Assembly (NCBI RefSeq): GCF_029784135.1 | Contig: NC_073746.1 | Span: 183,525,983-183,589,982 of the forward strand | Length of the DNA stretch: 64,000 nt | DNA from: Toxorhynchites rutilus septentrionalis | Taxonomy: Eukaryota; Arthropoda; Insecta; Diptera; Culicidae | Direction of reading: 5' to 3' | Shown: positions 1-9,746 of the stretch, piece by piece | How the letters are laid out: each line of letters opens with the position of its first letter | How positions within the stretch are numbered: position 1 is the first letter of the stretch | Notes under the pieces: model-generated | What the model saw: only the letters and a program-made list of their open reading frames with translations | Told to the model about the DNA's origin: nothing | Database searches by the model: none | Made by a program: the position numbers and the translations under genes

Positions 1-104
1 ATTTCTTCTCTGCCACCGGACCACCGGAGAATCCCATTTATTTTCTGCCACCGGACTGAACAGAGGCAATCCCATTTCTTTTCTGCCATCGGACTGAACA
101 GTGG

Positions 105-148
105 TTTATTAGCCGGTGCCCGCTCGGAAATTAAGTTAGTTGCATTTC
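105..148 (+). repeat. S spacer, S1 form
   Basis: TTTATTAGCCGGTGCCCGCT followed by CGGAAATTAAGTTAGTTGC. Full S1 copies also lie near 3534, 7239, 8215, 15626, 16979, 21893, 25703, 30124, 35476, 40563, 45656, 46610 and 61643. Truncated copies beginning GGAAATTAAG are fused to arrays at 1467, 9512, 10848, 23219, 36849, 38150, 47938, 49289, 50530, 52990 and 60424. S1 and S2 share the first part and differ after GGAAATTAA. Confidence 0.88.
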
Positions 149-334
149 AATCCCATTTCTTCTCTGCCACCGGACCACCGGAGAATCCCACTTATTTTCT
201 GCCACCGGACTGAACAGTGGCAATCCCATTTATTTTCTGCCACCGTACTGAACACTGGCAATCCCATTTATTTTCTGCAACCGGACTGAACAGAGGCAAT
301 CCCATTTCTTTTCTGCCATCGGACTGAACAGTGG

Positions 335-360
335 TTTATTAGCCGGTGCCCGCTCGGAAA
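335..360 (+). repeat. S spacer, S2 form leading into the core
   Basis: Same TTTATTAGCCGGTGCCCGCT start as S1, about 230 bp downstream of it, but continuing into TTAATTTAATAGCAATTG of the core. S2 precedes every full core. Confidence 0.88.
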
Positions 361-693
361 TTAATTTAATAGCAATTGCAATGTGATAAGAAAACAGTTT
401 CTCTCACTCGCTCCCTCAAATACTATGATCTTCTCTCTAAATCCCATTTCTTCTCTGCCACCGGACAATGCCAGTGGCAATCCCATTTATTTTCAGCTAC
501 CGGACTGAACAGAGGCAATCCCATTTCTATGTGATAGGAAAATAGTTTCTCTCGCTCGCTCGCCTAAATACTATGTTCTTCACTCTCAATCCCATTTCTT
601 CTCAGCCACCGGACTGAACAGTGGGGATCACATTTATTTTCTGCCACCGTACTGAACAGTGGCACTGACCTCTCACTCGCTCCCCTAAATACT
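361..693 (+). repeat. Core module 1, full
   Basis: 333 bp from TTAATTTAATAGCAATTG to CTAAATACT. Contains three related stretches. One is GTGATAAGAAAACAG then CTCGCTCCCTCAAATACTAT. The second is GTGATAGGAAAATAG then CTCGCTCGCCTAAATACTAT. The last is the partial CTCGCTCCCCTAAATACTAT, where the pentamer array begins. Carries the private variant CAGTGGGGATCAC. The next core is 1,341 bp on. Confidence 0.92.
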
Positions 694-845
694 ATCGCAT
701 CGCATCGCATCGCATCGCATCGCGTCGCATCGCATCGCATCGCGTCCCATCGCATCGCATCGCATCGCATCGCATCGCATCGCATCACATCGCATCGCAT
801 CGCATCGCATCGCTTCGCATCGCATCGCATCGCATCGCATCGCAT
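694..845 (+). repeat. GCATC array 1, core-to-link
   Basis: About 30 units, standard core signature. Confidence 0.97.
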
Positions 846-939
846 TCCCCAGGCAGCTTGGTTTTGATGGCTATGTTGGGGAAACCGTGCCAATCAAAAC
901 GGGGTTGATAGAGCGTTTAGATAACTATATTTTCTCTTT
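845..939 (+). repeat. Link module, type specimen (95 bp)
   Basis: Runs from TTCCCCAGGCAGCTTGG to ...CTATATTTTCTCTTT and follows almost every GCATC array. It contains a 7-bp inverted repeat, TTCCCCA and TGGGGAA at module positions 1-7 and 33-39. It also has an imperfect stem, GTTTTGATGGC at 17-27 with GCCAATCAAAAC at 45-56, one bulged A. The two cannot form at once. Variants lie after ACGGGG. TTGATAGAGCG usually follows core-linked arrays. TTGATAGGGCG is general. TTGTAAGGGCG is found near 5774, 6589, 19330, 27482, 27905, 29563, 31476, 32296, 34013, 34911, 42868, 44102 and 44960. TTGTTAGGGCG is found only near 56475, 57132, 58288, 58754 and 59395. TTGATAGGTCG is at about 3391 and 40419. No promoter or coding function is evident. 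Confidence 0.93.
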
Positions 940-1007
940 CAATCCCATTTCTTCTCTGCCACCGGACTGAACAATCCCATTTATTTTCTGCCACCGGACT
1001 GAACAGA

Positions 1008-1102
1008 TTCTCCAGGTAGCTTGGTTTTGATGGCTATGTTGGGGAAACCGTGCCAATCAAAACGGGGTTGATAGGGCGTTTAGATAACTATATTTTCTCT
1101 TT
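1008..1102 (+). repeat. Link-prime module without pentamers (empty site)
   Basis: Same 95-bp module but starting TTCTCCAGGTAGCTTGG and joined directly to the M unit end GAACAGA, with no GCATC units. Other empty-site copies begin at 2319, 9143, 10379, 11665, 22775, 24111, 36395, 37701, 38967, 47534, 48815, 50106, 52574, 53893, 60075, 61223 and 63005. They sit mainly in cycles whose next array ends at the S spacer. Confidence 0.9.
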
Positions 1103-1214
1103 CAATCCCATTTCTTCTCTGCCACCGGACTGAACAGTGGCAATCCCATTTATTTTCTGCCACCGTACTGAACAGTGGCAATCCCATTTATTTTCTGCCA
1201 CCGGACTGAACAGA
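1103..1214 (+). repeat. M minisatellite three-unit block, type specimen
   Basis: Units at 1103-1140, 1141-1178 and 1179-1214 (38, 38 and 36 bp; the last is cut by the array). Unit 1 has CATTTCTTCTCTGCC, unit 2 has CACCGTACTG (G to T) and unit 3 has CACCGGACTG. This order recurs before nearly all plain-entry and ACATC-entry arrays. Other variants in the window are CATTTCTTTTCTGCCATCGG, AAATCCC...CTCTACCACCGG, CATTCATTTTC, TTTTCAGCTACCGG, CAATCACATTTATTTTC, CTGCAACCGG and a form with the 8-bp duplication CCACCGGACCACCGGA. Confidence 0.93.
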
Positions 1215-1466
1215 GCATCGCATCGCATCGCATCGCATCGCATCGCATCGCATCGCATCGCATCGCATCGCATCGCATCGCATCGCATCGCATCGCATCG
1301 CATCGCATCGCATCGCATCCCATCGCATCGCATCGCATCGCATCGCATCGCATCGCATCGCATCGCATCGCATCGCATCGCATCGCATCGCATCGCATCG
1401 CATCGCATCGCATCGCATCGCATCGCATCGCATCGCATCGCATCGCATCGCATCGCATCGCATCGC
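1215..1466 (+). repeat. GCATC array 2, M-to-S
   Basis: About 50 units, one CCATC near 1320, ends in the CGCGGAAATTAAG junction. Confidence 0.97.
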
Positions 1467-1701
1467 GGAAATTAAGTTAGTTGCATTTCAATCCCATTTC
1501 TTCTCTGCCACCGGACCACCGGAGAATCCCACTTATTTTCTGCCACCGGACTGAACAGTGGCAATCCCATTTATTTTCTGCCACCGTACTGAACACTGGC
1601 AATCCCATTTATTTTCTGCAACCGGACTGAACAGAGGCAATCCCATTTCTTTTCTGCCATCGGACTGAACAGTGGTTTATTAGCCGGTGCCCGCTCGGAA
1701 A

Positions 1702-2034
1702 TTAATTTAATAGCAATTGCAATGTGATAAGAAAACAGTTTCTCTCACTCGCTCCCTCAAATACTATGATCTTCTCTCTAAATCCCATTTCTTCTCTGCC
1801 ACCGGACAATGCCAGTGGCAATCCCATTTATTTTCAGCTACCGGACTGAACAGAGGCAATCCCATTTCTATGTGATAGGAAAATAGTTTCTCTCGCTCGC
1901 TCGCCTAAATACTATGTTCTTCACTCTCAATCCCATTTCTTCTCAGCCACCGGACTGAACAGTGGCAATCACATTTATTTTCTGCCACCGTACTGAACAG
2001 TGGCACTGACCTCTCACTCGCTCCCCTAAATACT
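1702..2034 (+). repeat. Core module 2, full
   Basis: 333 bp, consensus CAGTGGCAATCAC. Next core 2,088 bp on. Confidence 0.92.
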
Positions 2035-2156
2035 ATCGCATCGCATCGCATCGCATCGCGTCGCATCGCATCGCATCGCATCGCATCGCATCGCATCACA
2101 TCGCATCGCATCGCATCGCATCGCTTCGCATCGCATCGCATCGCATCGCATCGCAT
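2035..2156 (+). repeat. GCATC array 3, core-to-link
   Basis: About 24 units. Core signature without GCGTC-CCATC, like array 58. Confidence 0.97.
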
Positions 2157-2525
2157 TCCCCAGGCAGCTTGGTTTTGATGGCTATGTTGGGGAAACCGTG
2201 CCAATCAAAACGGGGTTGATAGAGCGTTTAGATAACTATATTTTCTCTTTCAATCCCATTTCTTCTCTGCCACCGGACTGAACAATCCCATTTATTTTCT
2301 GCCACCGGACTGAACAGATTCTCCAGGTAGCTTGGTTTTGATGGCTATGTTGGGGAAACCGTGCCAATCAAAACGGGGTTGATAGGGCGTTTAGATAACT
2401 ATATTTTCTATTTCAATCCCATTTCTTCTCTGCCACCGGACTGAACAGTGGCAATCCCATTTATTTTCTGCCACCGTACTGAACAGTGGCAATCCCATTT
2501 ATTTTCTGCCACCGGACTGAACAGA

Positions 2526-2654
2526 GCATCGCATCGCATCGCATCGCATCGCGTCCCATCGCATCGCATCGCATCGCATCACATCGCATCGCATCGCATC
2601 GCATCGCATCGCTTCGCATCGCATCGCATCGCATCGCATCGCATCGCATCGCAT
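2526..2654 (+). repeat. GCATC array 4, chimeric
   Basis: About 25 units. Plain M entry but an interior with GCGTC-CCATC, ACATC and GCTTC typical of core-linked arrays, so it looks like an intra-array recombinant. Confidence 0.96.
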
Positions 2655-2816
2655 TCCCCAGGCAGCTTGGTTTTGATGGCTATGTTGGGGAAACCGTGCC
2701 AATCAAAACGGGGTTGATAGAGCGTTTAGATAACTATATTTTCTCTTTCAATCCCATTTCTTCTCTGCCACCGGACTGAACAATCCCATTTATTTTCTGC
2801 CACCGGACTGAACAGA

Positions 2817-2840
2817 GCATCGCATCGCATCGCATTGCAT
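2817..2840 (+). repeat. Relic 24-bp GCATC array before link-prime
   Basis: Three GCATC units, then GCATT and GCAT, running into TTCTCCAGGTAG. Fixed at 24 bp where long arrays vary. Further copies start at 3305, 4412, 5291, 13031, 14092, 15211, 15397, 16564, 16750, 17857, 18871, 20455, 26947, 28802, 31038, 33555, 40334, 41441, 42370, 43604, 55325, 55511 and 59848. Those at 15397, 16750 and 55511 end GCATTGCC. Those at 42370 and 43604 share an extra GCATT unit. Confidence 0.92.
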
Positions 2841-2876
2841 TCTCCAGGTAGCTTGGTTTTGATGGCTATTCTCTTT
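2840..2876 (+). repeat. Link-prime with 58-bp internal deletion
   Basis: Reads GATGGCTATTCTCTTTC where the full module has 58 more bases between GGCTA and TTCTCTTT. The same breakpoint recurs near 4457, 13080, 14140, 17909, 20505, 26999, 28850 and 41490, nine copies in all. Each is preceded by a 24-bp relic array and followed by the three-unit M block and a plain-entry array. Confidence 0.92.
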
Positions 2877-2988
2877 CAATCCCATTTCTTCTCTGCCACC
2901 GGACTGAACAGTGGCAATCCCATTTATTTTCTGCCACCGTACTGAACAGTGGCAATCCCATTTATTTTCTGCCACCGGACTGAACAGA

Positions 2989-3142
2989 GCATCGCATCGC
3001 ATCGCATCGCATCGCATCGCATCGCATCGCATCGCATCCCATCGCATCGCATCGCATCGCATCGCATCGCATCGCATCCCATCGCATCGCATCGCATCGC
3101 ATCGCATCGCATCGCATCGCATCGTATCGCATCAAATCGCAT
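2989..3142 (+). repeat. GCATC array 5, M-to-link
   Basis: About 30 units, CCATC twice, ends GTATC-GCATC-AAATC as half-core arrays do. Confidence 0.97.
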
Positions 3143-3789
3143 TCCCCAGGCAGCTTGGTTTTGATGGCTATGTTGGAGAAACCGTGCCAATCAAAACGGG
3201 GTTGATAGAGCGTTTAGATAACTATATTTTCTCTTTCAATCCCATTTCTTCTCTGCCACCGGACTGAACAATCCCATTTATTTTCTGCCACCGGACTGAA
3301 CAGAGCATCGCATCGCATCGCATTGCATTCTCCAGGTAGCTTGGTTTTGATGGCTATGTTGGGGAAACCGTGCCAATCAAAACGGGGTTGATAGGTCGTT
3401 TAGATAACTATATTTTCTCTTTCAATCTCATTTCTTCTCTTCCACCGGACCACCGGAGAATCCCATTTATTTTCTGCCACCGGACTGAACAGAGGCAATC
3501 CCATTTCTTTTCTGCCATCGGACTGAACAGTGGTTTATTAGCCGGTGCCCGCTCGGAAATTAAGTTAGTTGCATTTCAATCCCATTTCTTCTCTGCCACC
3601 GGACCACCGGAGAATCCCACTTATTTTCTGCCACCGGACAGAACAGTGGCAATCCCATTTATTTTCTGCCACCGTACTGAACACTGGCAATCCCATTTAT
3701 TTTCTGCAACCGGACTGAACAGAGGCAATCCCATTTCTTTTCTGCCATCGGACTGAACAGTGGTTTATTAGCCGGTGCCCGCTCGGAAA

Positions 3790-4122
3790 TTAATTTAATA
3801 GCAATTGCAATGTGATAAGAAAACAGTTTCTCTCACTCGCTCCCTCAAATACTATGATCTTCTCTCTAAATCCCATTTCTTCTCTGCCACCGGACAATGC
3901 CAGTGGCAATCCCATTTATTTTCAGCTACCGGACTGAACAGAGGCAATCCCATTTCTATGTGATAGGAAAATAGTTTCTCTCGCTCGCTCGCCTAAATAC
4001 TATGTTCTTCACTCTCAATCCCATTTCTTCTCAGCCACCGGACTGAACAGTGGCAATCACATTTATTTTCTGCCACCGTACTGAACAGTGGCACTGACCT
4101 CTCACTCGCTCCCCTAAATACT
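3790..4122 (+). repeat. Core module 3, full
   Basis: 333 bp. Preceded by an M block with GGACAGAACAG instead of GGACTGAACAG, a variant shared with the regions before the cores at 15882, 17235, 40819 and 55996. Confidence 0.92.
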
Positions 4123-4249
4123 ATCGCATCGCATCGCGTCGCATCGCATCGCATCGCGTCCCATCGCATCGCATCGCATCGCATCACATCGCATCGCATC
4201 GCATCGCATCGCTTCGCATCGTATCGCATCGCATCGCATCGCATCGCAT
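4123..4249 (+). repeat. GCATC array 6, core-to-link
   Basis: About 25 units, standard signature plus GTATC after GCTTC. Confidence 0.97.
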
Positions 4250-4583
4250 TCCCCAGGCAGCTTGGTTTTGATGGCTATGTTGGGGAAACCGTGCCAATCA
4301 AAACGGGGTTGATAGAGCGTTTAGATAACTATATTTTCTCTTTCAATCCCATTTCTTCTCTGCCACCGGACTGAACAATCCCATTTATTTTCTGCCACCG
4401 GACTGAACAGAGCATCGCATCGCATCGCATTGCATTCTCCAGGTAGCTTGGTTTTGATGGCTATTCTCTTTCAATCCCATTTCTTCTCTGACACCGGACT
4501 GAACAGTGGCAATCCCATTTATTTTCTGCCACCGTACTGAACAGTGGCAATCCCATTTATTTTCTGCCACCGGACTGAACAGA

Positions 4584-5122
4584 GCATCGCATCGCATCGC
4601 ATCGCATCGCATCGCATCCCATCGCATCGCATCGCATCGCATCGCATCGCATCGCATCGCATCGCATCGCATCGCATCGCATCGCATCGCATCGCATCGC
4701 ATCGCATCGCATCGCATCGCATCGCATCGCATCGCATCGCATCGCATCGCATCGCATCGCATCGCATCGCATCGCATCGCATCGCATCGCATCGCATCGC
4801 ATCGCATCGCATCGCATCGCATCGCATCGCATCGCATCGCATCGCATCGCATCGCATCGCATCGCATCGCATCGCATCGCATCGCATCGCATCGCATCGC
4901 ATCGCATCGCATCGCATCGCATCGCATCGCATCGCATCGCATCGCATCGCATCGCATCGCATCGCATCGCATCGCATCGCATCGCATCGCATCGCATCGC
5001 ATCGCATCGCATCGCATCGCATCGCATCGCATCGCATCCCATCGCATCGCATCGCATCGCATCGCATCGCATCGCATCGCATCGCATCGCATCGCATCGC
5101 ATCGCATCGCATCGCATCGCAT
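4584..5122 (+). repeat. GCATC array 7, M-to-link, 539 bp
   Basis: About 107 units with CCATC near each end (about 4619 and 5039) and a long pure centre. Confidence 0.97.
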
Positions 5123-5520
5123 TCCCCAGGCAGCTTGGTTTTGATGGCTATGTTGGGGAAACCGTGCCAATCAAAACGGGGTTGATAGGGCGTTTAGATA
5201 ACTATATTTTCTCTTTCAATCCCATTTCTTCTCTGCCACCGGACTGAACAGTGGCAATCCCATTTATTTTCTGCCACCGGACTGAACAGAGCATCGCATC
5301 GCATCGCATTGCATTCTCCAGGTAGCTTGGTTTTGATGGCTATGTTGGGGAAACCGTGCCAATCAAAACGGGGTTGATAGGGCGTTTAGATAACTATATT
5401 TTCTCTTTCAATCCCATTTCTTCTCTGCCACCGGACTGAACAGTGGCAATCCCATTTATTTTCTGCCACCGTACTGAACAGTGGCAATCCCATTTATTTT
5501 CTGCCACCGGACTGAACAGA

Positions 5521-5714
5521 GCATCACATCGCATCGCATCGCATCGCATCGCATCGCATCGCATCGCATCGCATCGCATCGCATCGCATCGCATCGCATC
5601 GCATCGCATCCCATCGCATCGCATCGCATCGCATCGCATCGCATCGCATCGCATCGCATCGCATCGCATCGCATCGCATCGCATCGCTTCGCATCGCATC
5701 GCATCGCTTCGCAT
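5521..5714 (+). repeat. GCATC array 8, ACATC-entry
   Basis: About 38 units, CCATC near 5610, GCTTC twice at the end. Confidence 0.97.
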
Positions 5715-5882
5715 TCCCCAGGCAGCTTGGTTTTGATGGCTATGTTGGGGAAACCGTGCCAATCAAAACGGGGTTGTAAGGGCGTTTAGATAACTATATT
5801 TTCTCTTTCAATCCCATTTCTTCTCTGCCACCGGACTGAACAGTGGCAATCCCATTCATTTTCTGCCACCGGACTGAACAGA

Positions 5883-6121
5883 GCATCGCATAGCATCGCA
5901 TCGCATCGCATCGCATCGCATCGCATCGCATCGCATCGCATCGCATCGCATCGCATCGCATCGCATCGCATCGCATCGCATCGCATCGCATCGCATCACA
6001 ACGCATCGCATCGCATCGCATCGCATCGCATCGCATCGCATCGCATCGCATCGCATCGCATCGCATCGCATCGCATCGCAACGCATCGCATCGCATCGCA
6101 TCGCATCGCATCGCATCGCAT
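5883..6121 (+). repeat. GCATC array 9, GCATA-entry
   Basis: About 47 units, ACAAC near 5998, GCAAC near 6081. Confidence 0.97.
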
Positions 6122-6327
6122 TCCCCAGGCAGCTTGGTTTTGATGGCTATGTTGGGGAAACCGTGCCAATCAAAACGGGGTTGATAGGGCGTTTAGATAA
6201 CTATATTTTCTCTTTCAATCCCATTTCTTCTCTGCCACCGGACTGAACAGTGGCAATCCCATTTATTTTCTGCCACCGTACTGAACAGTGGCAATCCCAT
6301 TTATTTTCTGCCACCGGACTGAACAGA

Positions 6328-6526
6328 GCATCACATCGCATCGCATCGCATCGCATCGCATCGCATCGCATCGCATCGCATCGCATCGCATCGCATCGCA
6401 TCGCATCCCATCGCATCGCATCGCATCGCATCGCATCGCATCGCATCGCATCGCATCGCATCGCATCGCATCGCATCGCATCGCATCGCATCGCATCGCT
6501 TCGCATCGCATCGCATCGCATCGCAT
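6328..6526 (+). repeat. GCATC array 10, ACATC-entry
   Basis: About 39 units, CCATC near 6408, GCTTC near 6500. Confidence 0.97.
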
Positions 6527-6770
6527 TCCCCAGGCAGCTTGGTTTTGATGGCTATGTTGGGGAAACCGTGCCAATCAAAACGGGGTTGTAAGGGCGTTTA
6601 GATAACTATATTTTCTCTTTCAATCCCATTTCTTCTCTGCCACCGGACTGAACAGTGGCAATCCCATTTCTTTTCTGCCATCGGACTGAACAGTGGAAAT
6701 CCCATTTCTTCTCTACCACCGGACTGAACAGTGGCAATCCCATTCATTTTCTGCCACCGGACTGAACAGA

Positions 6771-7034
6771 GCATCGCATAGCATCGCATCGCATCGCATC
6801 GCATCGCATCGCATCGCATCGCATCGCATCGCATCGCATCGCATCGCATCGCATCGCATCGCATCGCATCGCATCGCATCGCATCGCATCGCATCGCATC
6901 GCATCGCATCGCAACGCATCGCATCGCATCGCATCGCATCGCATCGCATCGCATCGCATCGCATCGCATCGCATCGCATCGCATCGCATCGCATCGAATC
7001 GCATCGTATCGAATCGCATCGCATCGCATCGCAT
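6771..7034 (+). repeat. GCATC array 11, GCATA-entry
   Basis: About 52 units, GCAAC near 6913, ends with GAATC, GTATC, GAATC. Confidence 0.97.
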
Positions 7035-7419
7035 TCCCCAGGCAGCTTGGTTTTGATGGCTATGTTGGGGAAACCGTGCCAATCAAAACGGGGTTGATAG
7101 GGCGTTTAGATAACTATATTTTCTCTTTCAATCCCATATCTTCTCTGCCACCGGACCACCGGAGAATCCCATTTATTTTCTGCCACCGGACTGAACAGAG
7201 GCAATCCCATTTCTTTTCTGCCATCGGACTGAACAGTGGTTTATTAGCCGGTGCCCGCTCGGAAATTAAGTTAGTTGCATTTCAATCCCATTTCTTCTCT
7301 GCCACCGGACCACCGGAGAATCCCACTTATTTTCTGCCACCGGACTGAACAGAGGCAATCCCATTTCTTTTCTGCCATCGGACTGAACAGTGGTTTATTA
7401 GCCGGTGCCCGCTCGGAAA

Positions 7420-7680
7420 TTAATTTAATAGCAATTGCCATGTGATAAGAAAACAGTTTCTCTCACTCGCTCCCTCAAATACTATGATCTTCTCTCTAAA
7501 TCCCATTTCTTCTCTGCCACCGGACAATGCCAGTGGCAATCCCATTTATTTTCAGCTACCGGACTGAACAGAGGCAATCCCATTTCTATGTGATAGGAAA
7601 ATAGTTTCTCTCGCTCGCTCGCCTAAATACTATGTTCTTCACTCTCAATCCCATTTCTTCTCAGCCACCGGACTGAACAG
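7420..7680 (+). repeat. Core module 4, truncated at 3' side
   Basis: Keeps the first two internal stretches. It breaks after CAGCCACCGGACTGAACAG into AGGCAATCCCATTTC, so the last part and its core-linked array are missing. Private CAATTGCCATGTG. Same breakpoint as the core at 45836. Confidence 0.9.
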
Positions 7681-7795
7681 AGGCAATCCCATTTCTTTTC
7701 TGCCATCGGACTGAACAGTGGAAATCCCATTTCTTCTCTACCACCGGACTGAACAGTGGCAATCCCATTCATTTTCTGCCACCGGACTGAACAGA

Positions 7796-8009
7796 GCATC
7801 GCATAGCATCGCATCGCATCGCATCGCATCGCATCGCATCGCATCGCATCGCATCGCATCGCATCGCATCGCATCGCATCGCATCGCATCGCATCGCATC
7901 GCATCGCATCGCATCGCATCGCATCGCATCGCATCGCATCGCATCGCATCGCATCGCATCGCATCGCATCGCATCGCATCGCATCGCATCGCATCGCATC
8001 GCATCGCAT
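7796..8009 (+). repeat. GCATC array 12, GCATA-entry
   Basis: About 42 units, pure after the GCATA unit. Counterpart of array 71. Confidence 0.97.
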
Positions 8010-8470
8010 TCCCCAGGCAGCTTGGTTTTGATGGCTATGTTGGGGAAACCGTGCCAATCAAAACGGGGTTGATAGGGCGTTTAGATAACTATATTTTCTC
8101 TTTCAATCCCATTTCTTCTCTGCCACCGGACCACCGGAGAATCCCATTTATTTTCTGCCACCGGACTGAACAGAGGCAATCCCATTTCTTTTCTGCCATC
8201 GGACTGAACAGTGGTTTATTAGCCGGTGCCCGCTCGGAAATTAAGTTAGTTGCATTTCAATCCCATTTCTTCTCTGCCACCGGACCACCGGAGAATCCCA
8301 CTTATTTTCTGCCACCGGACTGAACAGTGGCAATCCCATTTATTTTCTGCCACCGTACTGAACACTGGCAATCCCATTTATTTTCTGCAACCGGACTGAA
8401 CAGAGGCAATCCCATTTCTTTTCTGCCATCGGACTGAACAGTGGTTTATTAGCCGGTGCCCGCTCGGAAA

Positions 8471-8803
8471 TTAATTTAATAGCAATTGCAATGTGATAAG
8501 AAAACAGTTTCTCTCACTCGCTCCCTCAAATACTATGATCTTCTCTCTAAATCCCATTTCTTCTCTGCCACCGGACAATGCCAGTGGCAATCCCATTTAT
8601 TTTCAGCTACCGGACTGAACAGAGGCAATCCCATTTCTATGTGATAGGAAAATAGTTTCTCTCGCTCGCTCGCCTAAATACTATGTTCTTCACTCTCAAT
8701 CCCATTTCTTCTCAGCCACCGGACTGAACAGTGGGAATCACATTTATTTTCTGCCACCGTACTGAACAGTGGCACTGACCTCTCACTCGCTCCCCTAAAT
8801 ACT
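8471..8803 (+). repeat. Core module 5, full
   Basis: 333 bp, variant CAGTGGGAATCAC. Next core 1,276 bp on. Confidence 0.92.
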
Positions 8804-8980
8804 ATCGCATCGCATCGCATCGCATCGCGTCGCATCGCATCGCATCGCGTCCCATCGCATCGCATCGCATCGCATCGCATCGCATCGCATCGCATCACAT
8901 CGCATCGCATCGCATCGCATCGCTTCGCATCGCATCGCATCGCATCGCATCGCATCGCATCGCATCGCATCGCATCGCAT
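8804..8980 (+). repeat. GCATC array 13, core-to-link
   Basis: About 35 units, standard signature. Confidence 0.97.
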
Positions 8981-9349
8981 TCCCCAGGCAGCTTGGTTTT
9001 GATGGCTATGTTGGGGAAACCGTGCCAATCAAAACGGGGTTGATAGAGCGTTTAGATAACTATATTTTCTCTTTCAATCCCATTTCTTCTCTGCCACCGG
9101 ACTGAACAATCCCATTTATTTTCTGCCACCGGACTGAACAGATTCTCCAGGTAGCTTGGTTTTGATGGCTATGTTGGGGAAACCGTGCCAATCAAAACGG
9201 GGTTGATAGGGCGTTTAGATAACTATATTTTCTCTTTCAATCCCATTTCTTCTCTGCCACCGGACTGAACAGTGGCAATCCCATTTATTTTCTGCCACCG
9301 TACTGAACAGTGGCAATCCCATTTATTTTCTGCCACCGGACTGAACAGA

Positions 9350-9511
9350 GCATCGCATCGCATCGCATCGCATCGCATCGCATCGCATCGCATCGCATCG
9401 CATCGCATCGCATCGCATCGCATCCCATCGCATCGCATCGCATCGCATCGCATCGCATCGCATCGCATCGCATCGCATCGCATCGCATCGCATCGCATCG
9501 CATCGCATCGC
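9350..9511 (+). repeat. GCATC array 14, M-to-S
   Basis: About 32 units, one CCATC near 9425. Confidence 0.97.
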
Positions 9512-9746
9512 GGAAATTAAGTTAGTTGCATTTCAATCCCATTTCTTCTCTGCCACCGGACCACCGGAGAATCCCACTTATTTTCTGCCACCGGACTGAA
9601 CAGTGGCAATCCCATTTATTTTCTGCCACCGTACTGAACACTGGCAATCCCATTTATTTTCTGCAACCGGACTGAACAGAGGCAATCCCATTTCTTTTCT
9701 GCCATCGGACTGAACAGTGGTTTATTAGCCGGTGCCCGCTCGGAAA

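Noticed and set aside
361..693. Core as a transposable element or its terminal region
   Set aside because: No terminal inverted repeats, target-site duplications, poly-A tail or reverse transcriptase or transposase motif could be found; copies occur only in register with the cycle.
694..845. Minus-strand GCGATGC as the very stable GCGAAGC mini-hairpin
   Set aside because: That hairpin needs A before the closing GC; here it is T, and the array otherwise pairs poorly with itself.
870..895. CENP-B-box-like string CTATGTTGGGGAAACCG in the link
   Set aside because: It resembles the box outline but has a 2-bp insertion and lacks the essential TTCG and CGGG positions, so it is not a credible binding site.
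921..939. TATA-like AACTATATTTTC in the link as a promoter
   Set aside because: The string recurs in about a hundred links with no gene downstream; AT-richness alone is not evidence of transcription.
4385..5170. Long open frames through the arrays on both strands, up to about 300 codons, giving SHRIA or MRCDA pentapeptide repeats
   Set aside because: A 5-bp unit read in triplets cycles every 15 bp through the same five codons in every frame, and none is a stop, so all six frames are open. If protein were selected, array length would be fixed modulo 15. Plain M-to-link arrays instead use all three classes (for example 539, 154 and 219 bp). No ribosome context, conserved frame or known domain is seen.
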